From Klebsiella electrica (GTDB taxonomy: Bacteria; Pseudomonadota; Gammaproteobacteria; Enterobacterales; Enterobacteriaceae), in the NCBI RefSeq assembly GCF_006711645.1, contig NZ_CP041250.1, forward strand, positions 19,989 through 83,988: 64,000 bases of DNA, in the 5' to 3' direction. Both the position numbers and the translations under genes were made by a program. Below the pieces are notes generated by a model. It made no database searches, was not told the DNA's origin, and saw only the letters and a program-made list of their open reading frames with translations. Below are positions 37,164 to 45,451 of this stretch, piece by piece; the first letter of the stretch is position 1, and each line of letters opens with the position of its first letter.

Positions 37164-37424
37164 GTCGCCTCCTGTTTGCCAAGCTAAATATGTTGTGGTG
37201 GCTTTACTGGTCATCGATTGCAGCCATAGATCCGGACTTTGCCGAGGTGATGTAAAATACCTCTGTCCCTGATGGAATACGCTGATGGAGGCCTCTATCA
37301 ACAAAGCGCTCTTTCAGGAGCCTTGAATAAACCGGGTTTTCCCCATCGCGGTCTGACCTGTCTTGCCATCACTTCATGCTTGCCTGGGCAATCGGTGGTG
37401 TTGTTTCTGTCTTACTGATTAAGC
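37164..37424 (-). ncRNA. Candidate bridge RNA, copy 2
   Basis: Same sequence as the copy 1 noncoding end in the opposite orientation, with both target-matching segments present (around 37,298-37,331). Confidence 0.6.
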
Positions 37425-37427
37425 AAC

Positions 37428-38453
37428 TTAAGCGCTTATTATTGGTGCACAATACTCCCGCTCTTTGGCCAGGAGCGCCCACACAGTCCGCGCATTCTTG
37501 TTAGCCAATGCTACCGAGGCAATGTTGTTATTCCGGCGCGCCATTAGCTGGTTAGCCCAGCTCGATACGGCATCCTGTTTATGTTTGGCCGACTGCAATA
37601 CCGCCCTGGCACCATGGATAAGCAAGGTCCTCAAATAGGTATCACCTCGCTTGCTTATCCCGAGCAGGACTTGTTTACCCCCACTGGAGTGCTGACGTGG
37701 AACCAATCCGAGCCAGGCAGCCAGTTGTCGGCCATTCTCGAAATTGTTGGCTTTACCAATGGTCGCAATCAGCGCGCTGGCGGTAACAGGGCCAATACCA
37801 GGGATCTTGCCGATACGCTGGCAGAGAGCATTTTGCCGATAGCACTGCTCAATCTGCTTGTCGAGTGTAGCGATGACATCGAACAGGTACGCCATGTGGT
37901 GCTGTAGTAGACTCAGCTGTGTACGAAACAGGACGGGTAACGGGTTATCCGCATCTTCCACGAGCTCAGGTAATCGTCGCTGTAGCTGCTGGATACCTCG
38001 GGGGACGACAATGCCAAATTCGGCCAATAACCCCCTGATTTGATTGGCTTGTGCGGTTCGCTGTTTGATGAAGCTCTGACGACTCCGGTGAAGTGCCAAT
38101 ACGGCTTGCTGCTCAGCGGTTTTGACCGGCACGAACCGCATGTTAGGTCGAGTGACGGCTTCACAAATAGCTTCAGCGTCTGCAGCATCATGCTTATTGG
38201 TTTTAACATAGGGTTTGACGAACTGAGGGGCCATCAGTTTGACATTATGGCCCATCGATATCAGTTTATTGGCCCAGAAATGAGCAGATGCACAGGCCTC
38301 CATGCCGATCAAACAGGGTGGGATGTTGGCAAAAAAGGAGGCCATTTGTGCCCGTCTGAGTTGTTTGTTGAACAACCGTTTTCCGTGCTCGTCAACCCCA
38401 TGGATCTGGAAAACGTTTTTTGCCAAATCGATTCCAATAGTTTTAACGTTCAT
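37428..38453 (-). CDS. IS110-family DEDD transposase, copy 2 (341 aa)
   Basis: Translation identical to copy 1. Full length. Confidence 0.95.
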   Translation of the reverse strand: MNVKTIGIDLAKNVFQIHGVDEHGKRLFNKQLRRAQMASFFANIPPCLIGMEACASAHFWANKLISMGHNVKLMAPQFVKPYVKTNKHDAADAEAICEAVTRPNMRFVPVKTAEQQAVLALHRSRQSFIKQRTAQANQIRGLLAEFGIVVPRGIQQLQRRLPELVEDADNPLPVLFRTQLSLLQHHMAYLFDVIATLDKQIEQCYRQNALCQRIGKIPGIGPVTASALIATIGKANNFENGRQLAAWLGLVPRQHSSGGKQVLLGISKRGDTYLRTLLIHGARAVLQSAKHKQDAVSSWANQLMARRNNNIASVALANKNARTVWALLAKEREYCAPIISA

Positions 38454-38539
38454 GATAGCAGCGCTCCGTTCAATGAGTGACGATTTATCGTCCCACTGTG
38501 GCACAAGAGATGGGAGGCGACCATTCCATTAACAAAGCC

Positions 38540-39058
38540 TGGGCGTATTTGAAATCAAGTGGCATGCTCTAATGATAAGAGCGTGCTGATCTTACTTGCG
38601 TCGTGTTGATGTCTTATCGCTCAGATGCGTCGGATGACGCAAGATGTTCTCCATCGCCGCCCTGTAACTGTGAAATAGTACAGAACAGATACGTCCGCTC
38701 CTCTCCTGGCGCGGACAATTGTGTAACGCCTCTATCGAAACCGCATTGCCAATGGTTGTCAGGTCGATGTACCTGAGCCTTTATCGTTGTTGATTACCAC
38801 TCGCAGTAAGCATGGCGAAACCAGCCCCGGCACACTCTTTTCTTTATAAATGCAGCGCTTATTATTAACTCGCTAATGCTGTACATACCGTTACACAGCA
38901 ATGCTCATCTTTTCAGATGCACCTGGTATAGAATGTCAAAGAAGATAGATTGGAATAAAGTCCAAATACCCATTGTCCCATTTGTTGTCTATTTGTTGTA
39001 ACACTAAGAATCAACAAATTTTAAACAAGTTAATGTCATGTAGTCTTACTTTTTTATA
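38540..39058. promoter_or_regulatory. Upstream region of the dlt operon with repeat motifs
   Basis: About 520 bp with no gene. Just before dltD it has a direct repeat TGTTGT-N5-TGTTGT (38983-38999, 11-bp period) and an inverted repeat ATTTGTTG-N13-CAACAAAT (38991-39019). The period and N5 spacing recall a PhoP box, though each half matches the TGTTTA consensus at only four of six positions. A candidate operator for a response regulator; promoter elements not fixed. Confidence 0.4.
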
Positions 39059-40204
39059 ATGATAATGAAAATCAAAAATACTCTGTGCCTACATATCCTG
39101 ATGGCTCTCCTCGCCATCCTGGTTCTGAGCGTTCACCCGGTGGTGACGAGCTTTGATCCGCCGCTTAAATTCCAGCCGATGATTAAATCGATGGAAGGCA
39201 CACCAAAAGAGCAAGCAGAAAAAATAGCCACCATTTCCCATGCATTACAAGGGAATGCGATTTTCTTTATCGGGGCATCAGAAGTTTCTACTTCCGAAAA
39301 TGAACATTACGCTGCCTATAATTACTTCAATAAGCAATTGCACAGACCTTTAGTGGCATATGGCGATAGTTATGTCGACGACGTTACACAATTTTTACTG
39401 TTCTCCCGTTTTAAAGACAGCCTTAACGCAAACAGTAAAGTGGTGTTGCTCCTGGCACCGGATAGCTTTTATTCAAATGGGCTTCCTCCGGCGATCTTTG
39501 CGGATAATTTCCCGGGTTCGATTTTCGATCCATTAATGAAAGACAAGCAGGCTCGTCCTTTGCTGGTCAATTACTTAAAACATATTGAAGCGGACGATAT
39601 CAGCCATTTGAGTTTTGGTGAAATGGCCATTTATGGCTGGCATCCGGATCTGATCTGGGAAGAGGTGAGCTATCAGTTTGCCAACTTCTGCACCATGATA
39701 AAAAACGACTGGCTGGACCTGCTCAATATTGAGCCACAGCCTGCCGCGCAACCCTGGCCCGCACAGCCTGGCAACATAACGATGCCCGACTGGGATCAAG
39801 AGCTGGCGAATGCCCGTGAACTCAACAAAGTACGCAAGCAAAGTGCAGCCACGATGTGGATGGATAAGGCGGTTTATGAGGCCGGGGATACTCCTGAGCA
39901 GTGGGATGACACGCCTGTCGTGCCGAAGCAAATCGAGGTTTTCCGCGCCACCATCAAGCTCCTGAAAGAGCGCCATGTCCAGGTGATTGCAATTGTCGAC
40001 CCGATTAACCCGTGGGCGCTGACCAATACCAATACGTTCCAGCCGGTTGATAAACAAATTCAGGCAATCCTGACGGAAAACCAGGTGCCTTATTTAGATA
40101 TGTATGCGATGCCGTATCAAAACGGCTGGAACTGGGATCGTCTGCACCCATCGGAAACGGCATGGGTCCCTATGGTTCGCTTTATCGCGGAGAACTTTAA
40201 ATGA
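39059..40204 (+). CDS. dltD: DltD-like SGNH acyltransferase, periplasmic (381 aa)
   Basis: N-terminal membrane anchor (about residues 9-27), then a DltD domain: nucleophile block F-F-I-G-A-S-E-V-S near 79 (Gram-positive DltD has G-S-S-E; the catalytic second Ser is kept) and D-R-L-H-P-S-E near 362 with the Asp and His of the triad. Known role: final step moving D-Ala to the envelope polymer. First gene of the operon. An ATG at 39065 is an alternative start; neither has a clear ribosome site. The stop overlaps the next ATG. Confidence 0.88.
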   Translation: MIMKIKNTLCLHILMALLAILVLSVHPVVTSFDPPLKFQPMIKSMEGTPKEQAEKIATISHALQGNAIFFIGASEVSTSENEHYAAYNYFNKQLHRPLVAYGDSYVDDVTQFLLFSRFKDSLNANSKVVLLLAPDSFYSNGLPPAIFADNFPGSIFDPLMKDKQARPLLVNYLKHIEADDISHLSFGEMAIYGWHPDLIWEEVSYQFANFCTMIKNDWLDLLNIEPQPAAQPWPAQPGNITMPDWDQELANARELNKVRKQSAATMWMDKAVYEAGDTPEQWDDTPVVPKQIEVFRATIKLLKERHVQVIAIVDPINPWALTNTNTFQPVDKQIQAILTENQVPYLDMYAMPYQNGWNWDRLHPSETAWVPMVRFIAENFK

Positions 40205-40323
40205 TGAAAACCGCCATTCGCCTGTTTTTACTTTATCTCCTGCTGGCGATAACCATTGTCGCGTGGACCTCCGTGGATGACAGCATGAGTTTGCAATTGC
40301 ATTTTGAATATCAAAAGTTCTGA
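40201..40323 (+). CDS. dltX: DltX-like microprotein (40 aa)
   Basis: Too short for most gene finders. The ATG at 40201 overlaps the dltD stop and the TGA at 40321 is 9 nt before dltB, so it is tightly packed in the operon. It has one membrane helix (I-R-L-F-L-L-Y-L-L-L-A-I-T-I-V) and ends L-H-F-E-Y-Q-K-F. In Gram-positive dlt operons DltX is a similar single-pass peptide whose C-terminal F-x-Y-x-x-F motif is essential, with the Tyr proposed to carry the acyl group between DltB and DltD. Every feature fits. Confidence 0.85.
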   Translation: MMKTAIRLFLLYLLLAITIVAWTSVDDSMSLQLHFEYQKF

Positions 40324-40332
40324 GGACGAATA

Positions 40333-41451
40333 ATGTACAGCTCAGGCATGTTTTTCTTCTATTTGTTCTCATCAGCGCTGGTGTTTGCGCTGGTTAACCG
40401 CGTATTGCGTCACCGACTGACATATATATCCGCTTTTTCCGTGCTGGCGGCTTTAGGCTGGGGGTATATCTTCGAAGGCGACTATATTGTCCCGGCGGCA
40501 GTGTTTTTCAGTTTTTATATTCTTGTCACATTAAAAGAGAAAGGTTGGTTAAAAACCTGGCAGGCGGTCACATTAACGCTGCTGCCGCTGTTTCTGGTGA
40601 AATTACATCTGAACAACCACTGGGGCATGATCGGGCTCTCTTTTATGACTTTCCGCGCCATCGATGTGCTGCTGTACCGCAGTAAAAAGGATGGCCAGAA
40701 TTTTCTGCACTATTTCTGCTACCTGTTTATGCCGTTTATTATCCTGGCCGGCCCGATGTACCGCTGGCGGACCTGGATGACGGATATCAATAAACCGGTT
40801 TTCACGCTGACTCGTGAGCAGTTTTTAGTGGCTTTAGAGCAAATTATTACCGGGATTATCCAGAAATTCTTGTTCGCCATGCTGGTCGATACTCTGGTCG
40901 TTCAGCCGTGGAGCCATGAAGCGTTTACCCTGAAAGTGGGCGTGGTGATGTCGATTGCCTACAGCGCCTATCTCTACTTTGATTTTGCGGGTTACAGCAA
41001 CATGGCTATCGGGGCGGGCCGCTTATTTGGCCTGAACATTCCGGCAAACTTCAATATGCCAATCCTGGCGAAAACCCCGCAGGATTTCTGGCGCCGCTTC
41101 CATATCAGCCTCTCTGAATGGCTGAGGGATGTGGTCTTTATGCCGATTTATATGAATCTGATGAAGCACAATTTTTTCCGTCAGAACAAAACGCTGGCGC
41201 AAAATATTGGCATCTTCTGCACCCTGTTTTGTATGGGGGCATGGAATGGACTCGAACGACACTACGTCATTAGCGGCGCGCTGTTTGGCGCCATTTCCGT
41301 TGTTCACAACATGCTGCAATGGTTTGCCAAACGCCATCCGGCTTTGAGCAACGGACTTCAACATCCGGTTTCTGTGTTTGTGGGACGAATTTTGACGCTG
41401 GGAAGCGCCGCGGCCTCCCTTTACATCTTTAGTGGAATGTCTCCCTTATGA
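40333..41451 (+). CDS. dltB: DltB-like MBOAT acyltransferase, catalytic His replaced by Asn (372 aa)
   Basis: Polytopic MBOAT protein, about 10 hydrophobic segments. Clear DltB blocks: Y-F-D-F-A-G-Y-S near 218, N-F-N-M-P-I near 238, D-F-W-R-R-F-H-I-S-L-S-E-W-L-R-D near 251 and a C-terminal Y-I-F-S-G. From memory, Gram-positive DltB has M-G-x-W-H-G with the essential His; here it is M-G-A-W-N-G (AAT codon at about 41,246), and the later Y-H position is F. GAGGA precedes the ATG. It moves the acyl group from DltC across the membrane. Activity is uncertain because of the Asn. Confidence 0.88.
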   Translation: MYSSGMFFFYLFSSALVFALVNRVLRHRLTYISAFSVLAALGWGYIFEGDYIVPAAVFFSFYILVTLKEKGWLKTWQAVTLTLLPLFLVKLHLNNHWGMIGLSFMTFRAIDVLLYRSKKDGQNFLHYFCYLFMPFIILAGPMYRWRTWMTDINKPVFTLTREQFLVALEQIITGIIQKFLFAMLVDTLVVQPWSHEAFTLKVGVVMSIAYSAYLYFDFAGYSNMAIGAGRLFGLNIPANFNMPILAKTPQDFWRRFHISLSEWLRDVVFMPIYMNLMKHNFFRQNKTLAQNIGIFCTLFCMGAWNGLERHYVISGALFGAISVVHNMLQWFAKRHPALSNGLQHPVSVFVGRILTLGSAAASLYIFSGMSPL

Positions 41452-42881
41452 AAAATGACTCCGAACTTCTGGAACTACAAGACTTCTTGCGTGCGGCATT
41501 ACGCGATCCCGCGTCCCCTCAGCAACTGGCGATCAGCGGTAGCGATGAAGCCATCACCTGGCAACAGCTCTCCGTCGCGGTTACTGACTGGGCGCAACGT
41601 TACCAACAATGCAACCAACCTGCCGGTACGCCGGTGGTGTTGTACGGGCATCAGCAGGCGGAATTTGCCGTCGCGCTCTATAGCTGCCTGTTGCACAATA
41701 TTCCGTACATTCCGGTGGACTGCATCTATCCGCAGGAGCGTCTCAAAGAGATTTGCCAGCTCGCCAATGCCCCCTTCTATTATGATGTGGCCGCGAAAAA
41801 ATTTATCGCGACCGGCATAACCGGCCAGGTACTGGCCGAGCCAGATCTCGCCTACATCATGTTCACCTCCGGCAGCACCGGAAAACCGAAAGGGGTGCAG
41901 ATTGGACGTGAAAGCGTCTGGCATTTCATGAAGTGGGTAAGTCAGGACTTTTCCTTGCCGGAAAAACCTGTGCTGATGAACCACGCGGTGTTCAGCTTCG
42001 ATCTCTCGCTGATCCCCCTGCTGGCGAATCTGGCTACTGGCGGGCATATTGTGCTGAACGCGAAAGAAGATATCGCGGCGGAAAACTGGCTGGATCGCCT
42101 GAAAGCGAACGATGTTTCCGTCTGGGTTTCTACCCCCTCTTTTGCCTATCAGCGCCTGCTGTCGCCCCAGTTTAATAGCGACTATCTGCCTGAACTGAAT
42201 GTCTTTATTTTCATTGGCGAAGTATTAAATAAAGCGCTGGTAAAACAGTTACGCCGCCGTTTCCCGCAGGCCAAAATCCTTAACTCCTACGGCCCAACGG
42301 AAGCGACTATCGCCACCACGGTGGTTGAAATCACCGATGAAATTCTCAATAACGACAACCCGCTGCTGCCCGTTGGCGTGATGATGCCGGACACCCACAT
42401 GGAAATTACCGCCGATGGCGAGTTGATCATCTGGGGTAAAAATGTGATGCGCGGTTATCTCGGCCTGCCGCAAGAGAACGCGACAAAATTGCTGCGACGC
42501 GAAAGTGAAGAATATCGTGGTTACAGAACCGGCGATCTGGGTTACGAAGACGGTCTTATCTACTGCCAGGGCCGCAACGATAGCCAGATCAAACTGAACG
42601 GCTACCGTATTGAAATCAACGAGATTGAAAATCGCCTGCTGGCGATGTCCGGCATCAGTGAAGCGGTTGTGCTGCCGCTGATGAAATCATGCGGAAGCGT
42701 TCTGCGAATTGCGGCATTCTGCGTGACGGATCTGGCACCAGAGGTGATCAAAACATCCCTTTCGAAAGTGATCCCCCATTACATGGTGCCGTCACAAATT
42801 ATTATTAAAGATGCATTGCCGCTTAATCCGAACGGCAAAATCGATCGTAAATTGCTGGACACCCATGCCCGCACGAATTAA
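41448..42881 (+). CDS. dltA: DltA-like D-alanine:carrier-protein ligase (477 aa)
   Basis: ANL-superfamily adenylating enzyme with all core motifs: F-T-S-G-S-T-G-K-P-K-G-V near 139, F-S-F-D-L-S-L-I near 183, N-S-Y-G-P-T-E-A-T near 278, Y-R-T-G-D-L near 358, L-N-G-Y-R-I-E-I-N-E near 382 and N-G-K-I-D-R-K near 464. The F-S-F-D-L-S block and size point to DltA rather than a peptide synthetase. Activates an amino acid, probably D-Ala, and loads it on DltC. ATG overlaps the dltB stop by 4 nt. Confidence 0.9.
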   Translation: MKNDSELLELQDFLRAALRDPASPQQLAISGSDEAITWQQLSVAVTDWAQRYQQCNQPAGTPVVLYGHQQAEFAVALYSCLLHNIPYIPVDCIYPQERLKEICQLANAPFYYDVAAKKFIATGITGQVLAEPDLAYIMFTSGSTGKPKGVQIGRESVWHFMKWVSQDFSLPEKPVLMNHAVFSFDLSLIPLLANLATGGHIVLNAKEDIAAENWLDRLKANDVSVWVSTPSFAYQRLLSPQFNSDYLPELNVFIFIGEVLNKALVKQLRRRFPQAKILNSYGPTEATIATTVVEITDEILNNDNPLLPVGVMMPDTHMEITADGELIIWGKNVMRGYLGLPQENATKLLRRESEEYRGYRTGDLGYEDGLIYCQGRNDSQIKLNGYRIEINEIENRLLAMSGISEAVVLPLMKSCGSVLRIAAFCVTDLAPEVIKTSLSKVIPHYMVPSQIIIKDALPLNPNGKIDRKLLDTHARTN

Positions 42882-42898
42882 TTAGCCAGGAAACTATT

Positions 42899-43117
42899 AT
42901 GGAACAAGAAATTCTCGCCCTGTTTGAAAAAGTGTTATCCCGCAAAGTGGGCTTTCATGATGAACTGATTGAGTCTGACATTCTCGACTCAATTCTGGCG
43001 GTCGATCTGGTGCTGGAAGTGCAGGACGTTTACGGCTGCATGATCCCGCCGACCGAAGTCGCCACCGTGCTGAAAACCCCTGCGGATTTGGCGCGCTACA
43101 TTGAAGAAAACCGTTAA
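42899..43117 (+). CDS. dltC: DltC-like acyl carrier protein (72 aa)
   Basis: Small acidic carrier protein with the phosphopantetheine site D-I-L-D-S-I near 31 (Ser) and a helix II/III pattern V-L-E-V-Q-D-V-Y-G-C-M-I-P-P as in DltC. Holds the activated D-alanyl thioester for DltB. AGGAAAC precedes the ATG, 17 nt after dltA. Last gene of the operon; a terminator follows. Confidence 0.9.
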   Translation: MEQEILALFEKVLSRKVGFHDELIESDILDSILAVDLVLEVQDVYGCMIPPTEVATVLKTPADLARYIEENR

Positions 43118-43145
43118 TCGTTTGTGAGGTTAATGGCTTTTGTGA

Positions 43146-43177
43146 AAACCCTGAATGTTTTGATTCAGGGTTTTTTT
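43146..43177 (+). terminator. Strong Rho-independent terminator of the dlt operon
   Basis: Perfect 11-bp stem AAACCCTGAAT / ATTCAGGGTTT with a 6-nt loop and a following T-run, 28 bp after dltC. It shows that the operon ends here and arrived with its own terminator. Confidence 0.95.
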
Positions 43178-43232
43178 ATACCGTCTCGTCTCCCCTGACA
43201 TCCCCTATTTCGCTTGTGGTAATGACTCCAAC

Positions 43233-43736
43233 TTATTGATAGTGTTTTATGTTCAGATAATGCCCGATGACTTTGTCATGCAGCTCCACCGATTTTGAGA
43301 ACGACAGCGACTTCCGTCCCAGCCGTGCCAGGTGCTGCCTCAGATTCAGGTTATGCCGCTCAATTCGCTGCGTATATCGCTTGCTGATTACGTGCAGCTT
43401 TCCCTTCAGGCGGGATTCATACAGCGGCCAGCCATCCGTCATCCATATCACCACGTCAAAGGGTGACAGCAGGCTCATAAGACGCCCCAGCGTCGCCATA
43501 GTGCGTTCACCGAATACGTGCGCAACAACCGTCCTCCGTATCCTGTCATACGCGTAAAACAGCCAGCGCTGACGTGATTTAGCACCGACGTAGCCCCACT
43601 GTTCGTCCATTTCAGCGCAGACAATCACATCACTGCCCGGTTGTATGCGCGAGGTTACCGACTGCGGCCTGAGTTTTTTAAGTGACGTAAAACCGTGTTG
43701 AGGCCAACGCCCATAATGCGTGCACTGGCGCGACAT
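43233..43736 (-). CDS. insB: IS1 InsB reading frame (167 aa)
   Basis: IS1 DDE domain; normally expressed as an InsAB fusion by -1 frameshifting at an A-run. Key W-M-T-D-G-W-P-L-Y near 97. Intact. Confidence 0.95.
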   Translation of the reverse strand: MSRQCTHYGRWPQHGFTSLKKLRPQSVTSRIQPGSDVIVCAEMDEQWGYVGAKSRQRWLFYAYDRIRRTVVAHVFGERTMATLGRLMSLLSPFDVVIWMTDGWPLYESRLKGKLHVISKRYTQRIERHNLNLRQHLARLGRKSLSFSKSVELHDKVIGHYLNIKHYQ

Positions 43737-43930
43737 CCGACGCCATTCATGGCCATATCAATGATTTTCTGGTGCGTACCGGGCTGAGAGGCGGTGTAAG
43801 TGAACTGTAGTTGCCATGTTTTACGGCAATGAGAGCAGAGATAGCGCTGATGTCCGGCAGTGCTTTTGCCGTTACGCACCACGCCTTCAGTAGCTGAGCA
43901 GGAGGGACAACTGATGGAGATGGAAGCCAC
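43655..43930 (-). CDS. insA: IS1 InsA repressor (91 aa)
   Basis: Zinc-finger plus helix-turn-helix protein ([15 protein letters not shown]), binds IS1 ends and represses transposition. Overlaps insB in another frame. Confidence 0.95.
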   Translation of the reverse strand: MASISISCPSCSATEGVVRNGKSTAGHQRYLCSHCRKTWQLQFTYTASQPGTHQKIIDMAMNGVGCRASARIMGVGLNTVLRHLKNSGRSR

Positions 43931-43958
43931 GGGAGCACCTCAAAAACACCATCATACA

Positions 43959-44252
43959 CTAAATCAGTAAGTTGGCACCATTACCGAGTTCATCAGCAAA
44001 CAGTGGGGCGGTACGATATACTCTTTTCGCCAGATTGCGTCGGCGAGCTGCAGCTTTTTGTTCTTCACTCCAGCGACGGATCGGCTTGTCCCCACAAAAA
44101 TCCAGGCACACAGCATACCCTGCCCCTGCCACCCACAAATCCATAACTGATGCTGGCGCTGGTTGTCCTTCCTCAACTTGTTCCGAAGCGAGCACCTCCA
44201 CTCCTGGACACGGAGAAGGTAACTTCCAGCGCAGCGAATAGCGCCATGTCAT
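43959..44252 (-). pseudogene. Gene downstream of psiA, truncated by IS1
   Basis: Starts at the ATG at 44252, 3 nt past the psiA stop, so it belongs to the psiB-psiA transcript. The native frame runs to the IS1 end at 43985 and ends at an IS1-derived stop (43959). Ninety-seven residues remain, with an arginine/alanine-rich part near the end. Family not recognised. Confidence 0.6.
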
Positions 44253-44255
44253 CAA

Positions 44256-44978
44256 TTATCCTCTGCAGATAAGTTTGTTTGGTACCAGCCAGCGCTCCCT
44301 CTCAAGGATGGCCTCTTCCGATTCCTGAACGATGAAACGGATTTCATGCATAACCTCATACAAGGGGGCATGAGCACAAAGGAGCCAGCGAAGATCCCTG
44401 AGAGATGTAAATCGCGTCTGCCAACGCCAGAAGGCCGGTTCAAGCTCACTCGCGTCAAACTCGTCGCTCCACCGGCGGTACCAGCTGTTAACCGTTTCCG
44501 GCGACTGGAAATTTAGCTCAGTGACAGCCTGCCCGAGCAAATTCTGGCGCAGTAGCCATGACTGTTCAACCTTCCGCGCTTCCCGCCGCATTTTGCGGGT
44601 GAATGCGATGTTCTGACGCTGAGTTCTCCGCTCTCCACGGGCGTGCCTCACCTCCGGGAACAGTTCAGACTGCACATCCTGCGACAATGGCAAAGGACAA
44701 TACTCGCCATTGCTGGCAATCAATACATCCAGCGCTTCTTCCACCTGCTTCAGGTTTGAGAGTCGGTCCTTTGGATCACGATATAAGCCGGGAATGCGTC
44801 GCGCCACTTCGTTGTTAATGCGGCCGCTGCCCGTCAGCAGGCGCAAAAAAGTTCGCACATGTGGCATCGATGGCAGACGAGCGCCGCGCTGGCGAGCATC
44901 TTCCACAGTCATGATGGCCTGCAGTGCAGCCTGTCGAGCAGGTTGCAGGGTAACAAGGGAACGGGATGAATGGATCAT
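44256..44978 (-). CDS. psiA: PsiA, plasmid SOS-inhibition protein A (240 aa)
   Basis: Matches PsiA of F-like plasmids in size, position after psiB, and sequence (L-V-T-L-Q-P-A-R-Q-A-A-L-Q-A, W-L-L-R-Q-N-L-L-G-Q-A-V). Role of PsiA itself is poorly defined. Overlaps psiB by 4 nt (ATGA). Confidence 0.93.
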   Translation of the reverse strand: MIHSSRSLVTLQPARQAALQAIMTVEDARQRGARLPSMPHVRTFLRLLTGSGRINNEVARRIPGLYRDPKDRLSNLKQVEEALDVLIASNGEYCPLPLSQDVQSELFPEVRHARGERRTQRQNIAFTRKMRREARKVEQSWLLRQNLLGQAVTELNFQSPETVNSWYRRWSDEFDASELEPAFWRWQTRFTSLRDLRWLLCAHAPLYEVMHEIRFIVQESEEAILERERWLVPNKLICRG

Positions 44979-45406
44979 TGTTCGCCCTCCTGTTTCAGGG
45001 TGTTGATGATGCTGGCAAATGAATATCCGTCCTCATCGAGGCGCGCGATAAGGGACAGCGCATGGTTAATCCGTTCCGGGTTATATCTGGCCATCGAGCA
45101 AACGACAGAGAAAGGCTGGCCTCCACGGGTAATAAAGACGATTATCCACACAGGACTGAGATCACCCGGACTGCATACTGCTACATCGAAATGGTCATGA
45201 GACGGGCTAAACCGGAGCTGGACAGGAAAGAACCCCCCAAATTCGGCCCGGTATTCCGCATTTACTGCCCAGCCATCCGGTACCGTTAAATCGCGCATGA
45301 CTGCATGGCTCAGTTCACGACGAAAATCCTCACCGGCGTTACGATAGTCTTCCAGTTCTTCGGTAGACATGGTTTTCAGAACATCAAGATTCAGCACAGT
45401 TTTCAT
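44975..45406 (-). CDS. psiB: PsiB, RecA-binding inhibitor of the SOS response (143 aa)
   Basis: PsiB by size (F: 144 aa) and context. It binds RecA and damps SOS induction when single-stranded plasmid enters a recipient. Leading-region gene on the strand readable from the transferred DNA. Confidence 0.95.
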   Translation of the reverse strand: MKTVLNLDVLKTMSTEELEDYRNAGEDFRRELSHAVMRDLTVPDGWAVNAEYRAEFGGFFPVQLRFSPSHDHFDVAVCSPGDLSPVWIIVFITRGGQPFSVVCSMARYNPERINHALSLIARLDEDGYSFASIINTLKQEGEQ

Positions 45407-45451
45407 AGTATTGTCTCCCTGCTGCCGCCCCTGACGGGGCGGCTCTGGTTA

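Larger units (their letters stand above)
37158..38530 (-). mobile_element. IS110-family element (IS1111 type), copy 2, inverted
   Basis: Mirror image of copy 1, inserted at the equivalent position of the right inverted repeat of IS903. Subterminal repeats at 37161-37172 and the complement near 38,513-38,524. With copy 1 it forms a 1.37-kb inverted repeat around IS903. Confidence 0.9.
34735..38539 (+). mobile_element. IS903 with an IS110-family element in each terminal repeat
   Basis: Outer ends GGCTTTGTT (34735-34743) and AACAAAGCC (38531-38539); inner halves of the IS903 repeats, TGAATAAATC (36117) and GATTTATTCA (ending 37157), survive inside. Subtracting two 1373-bp inserts and one duplicated base at each junction leaves 1057 bp, the size of IS903. 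No 9-bp target duplication (CTGGACAGC left, TGGGCGTAT right), so flanking DNA has been rearranged. Confidence 0.93.
43218..43985 (-). mobile_element. IS1 (768 bp)
   Basis: Ends GGTAATGACTCCAACTTA (43218) and the complement of GGTAATGGTGCCAACTTA (ending 43985); length exactly that of IS1. No 9-bp duplication (TTCGCTTGT left, GAGTTCATC right). It forms the junction between the dlt module and the psiA side of the backbone. Confidence 0.96.

Noticed and set aside
34744..38530. Composite transposon made of two IS110 copies carrying IS903
   Set aside because: Junctions fall inside the IS903 repeats and IS903 length is restored on subtraction, so the IS110 copies are independent insertions, not ends of a composite.
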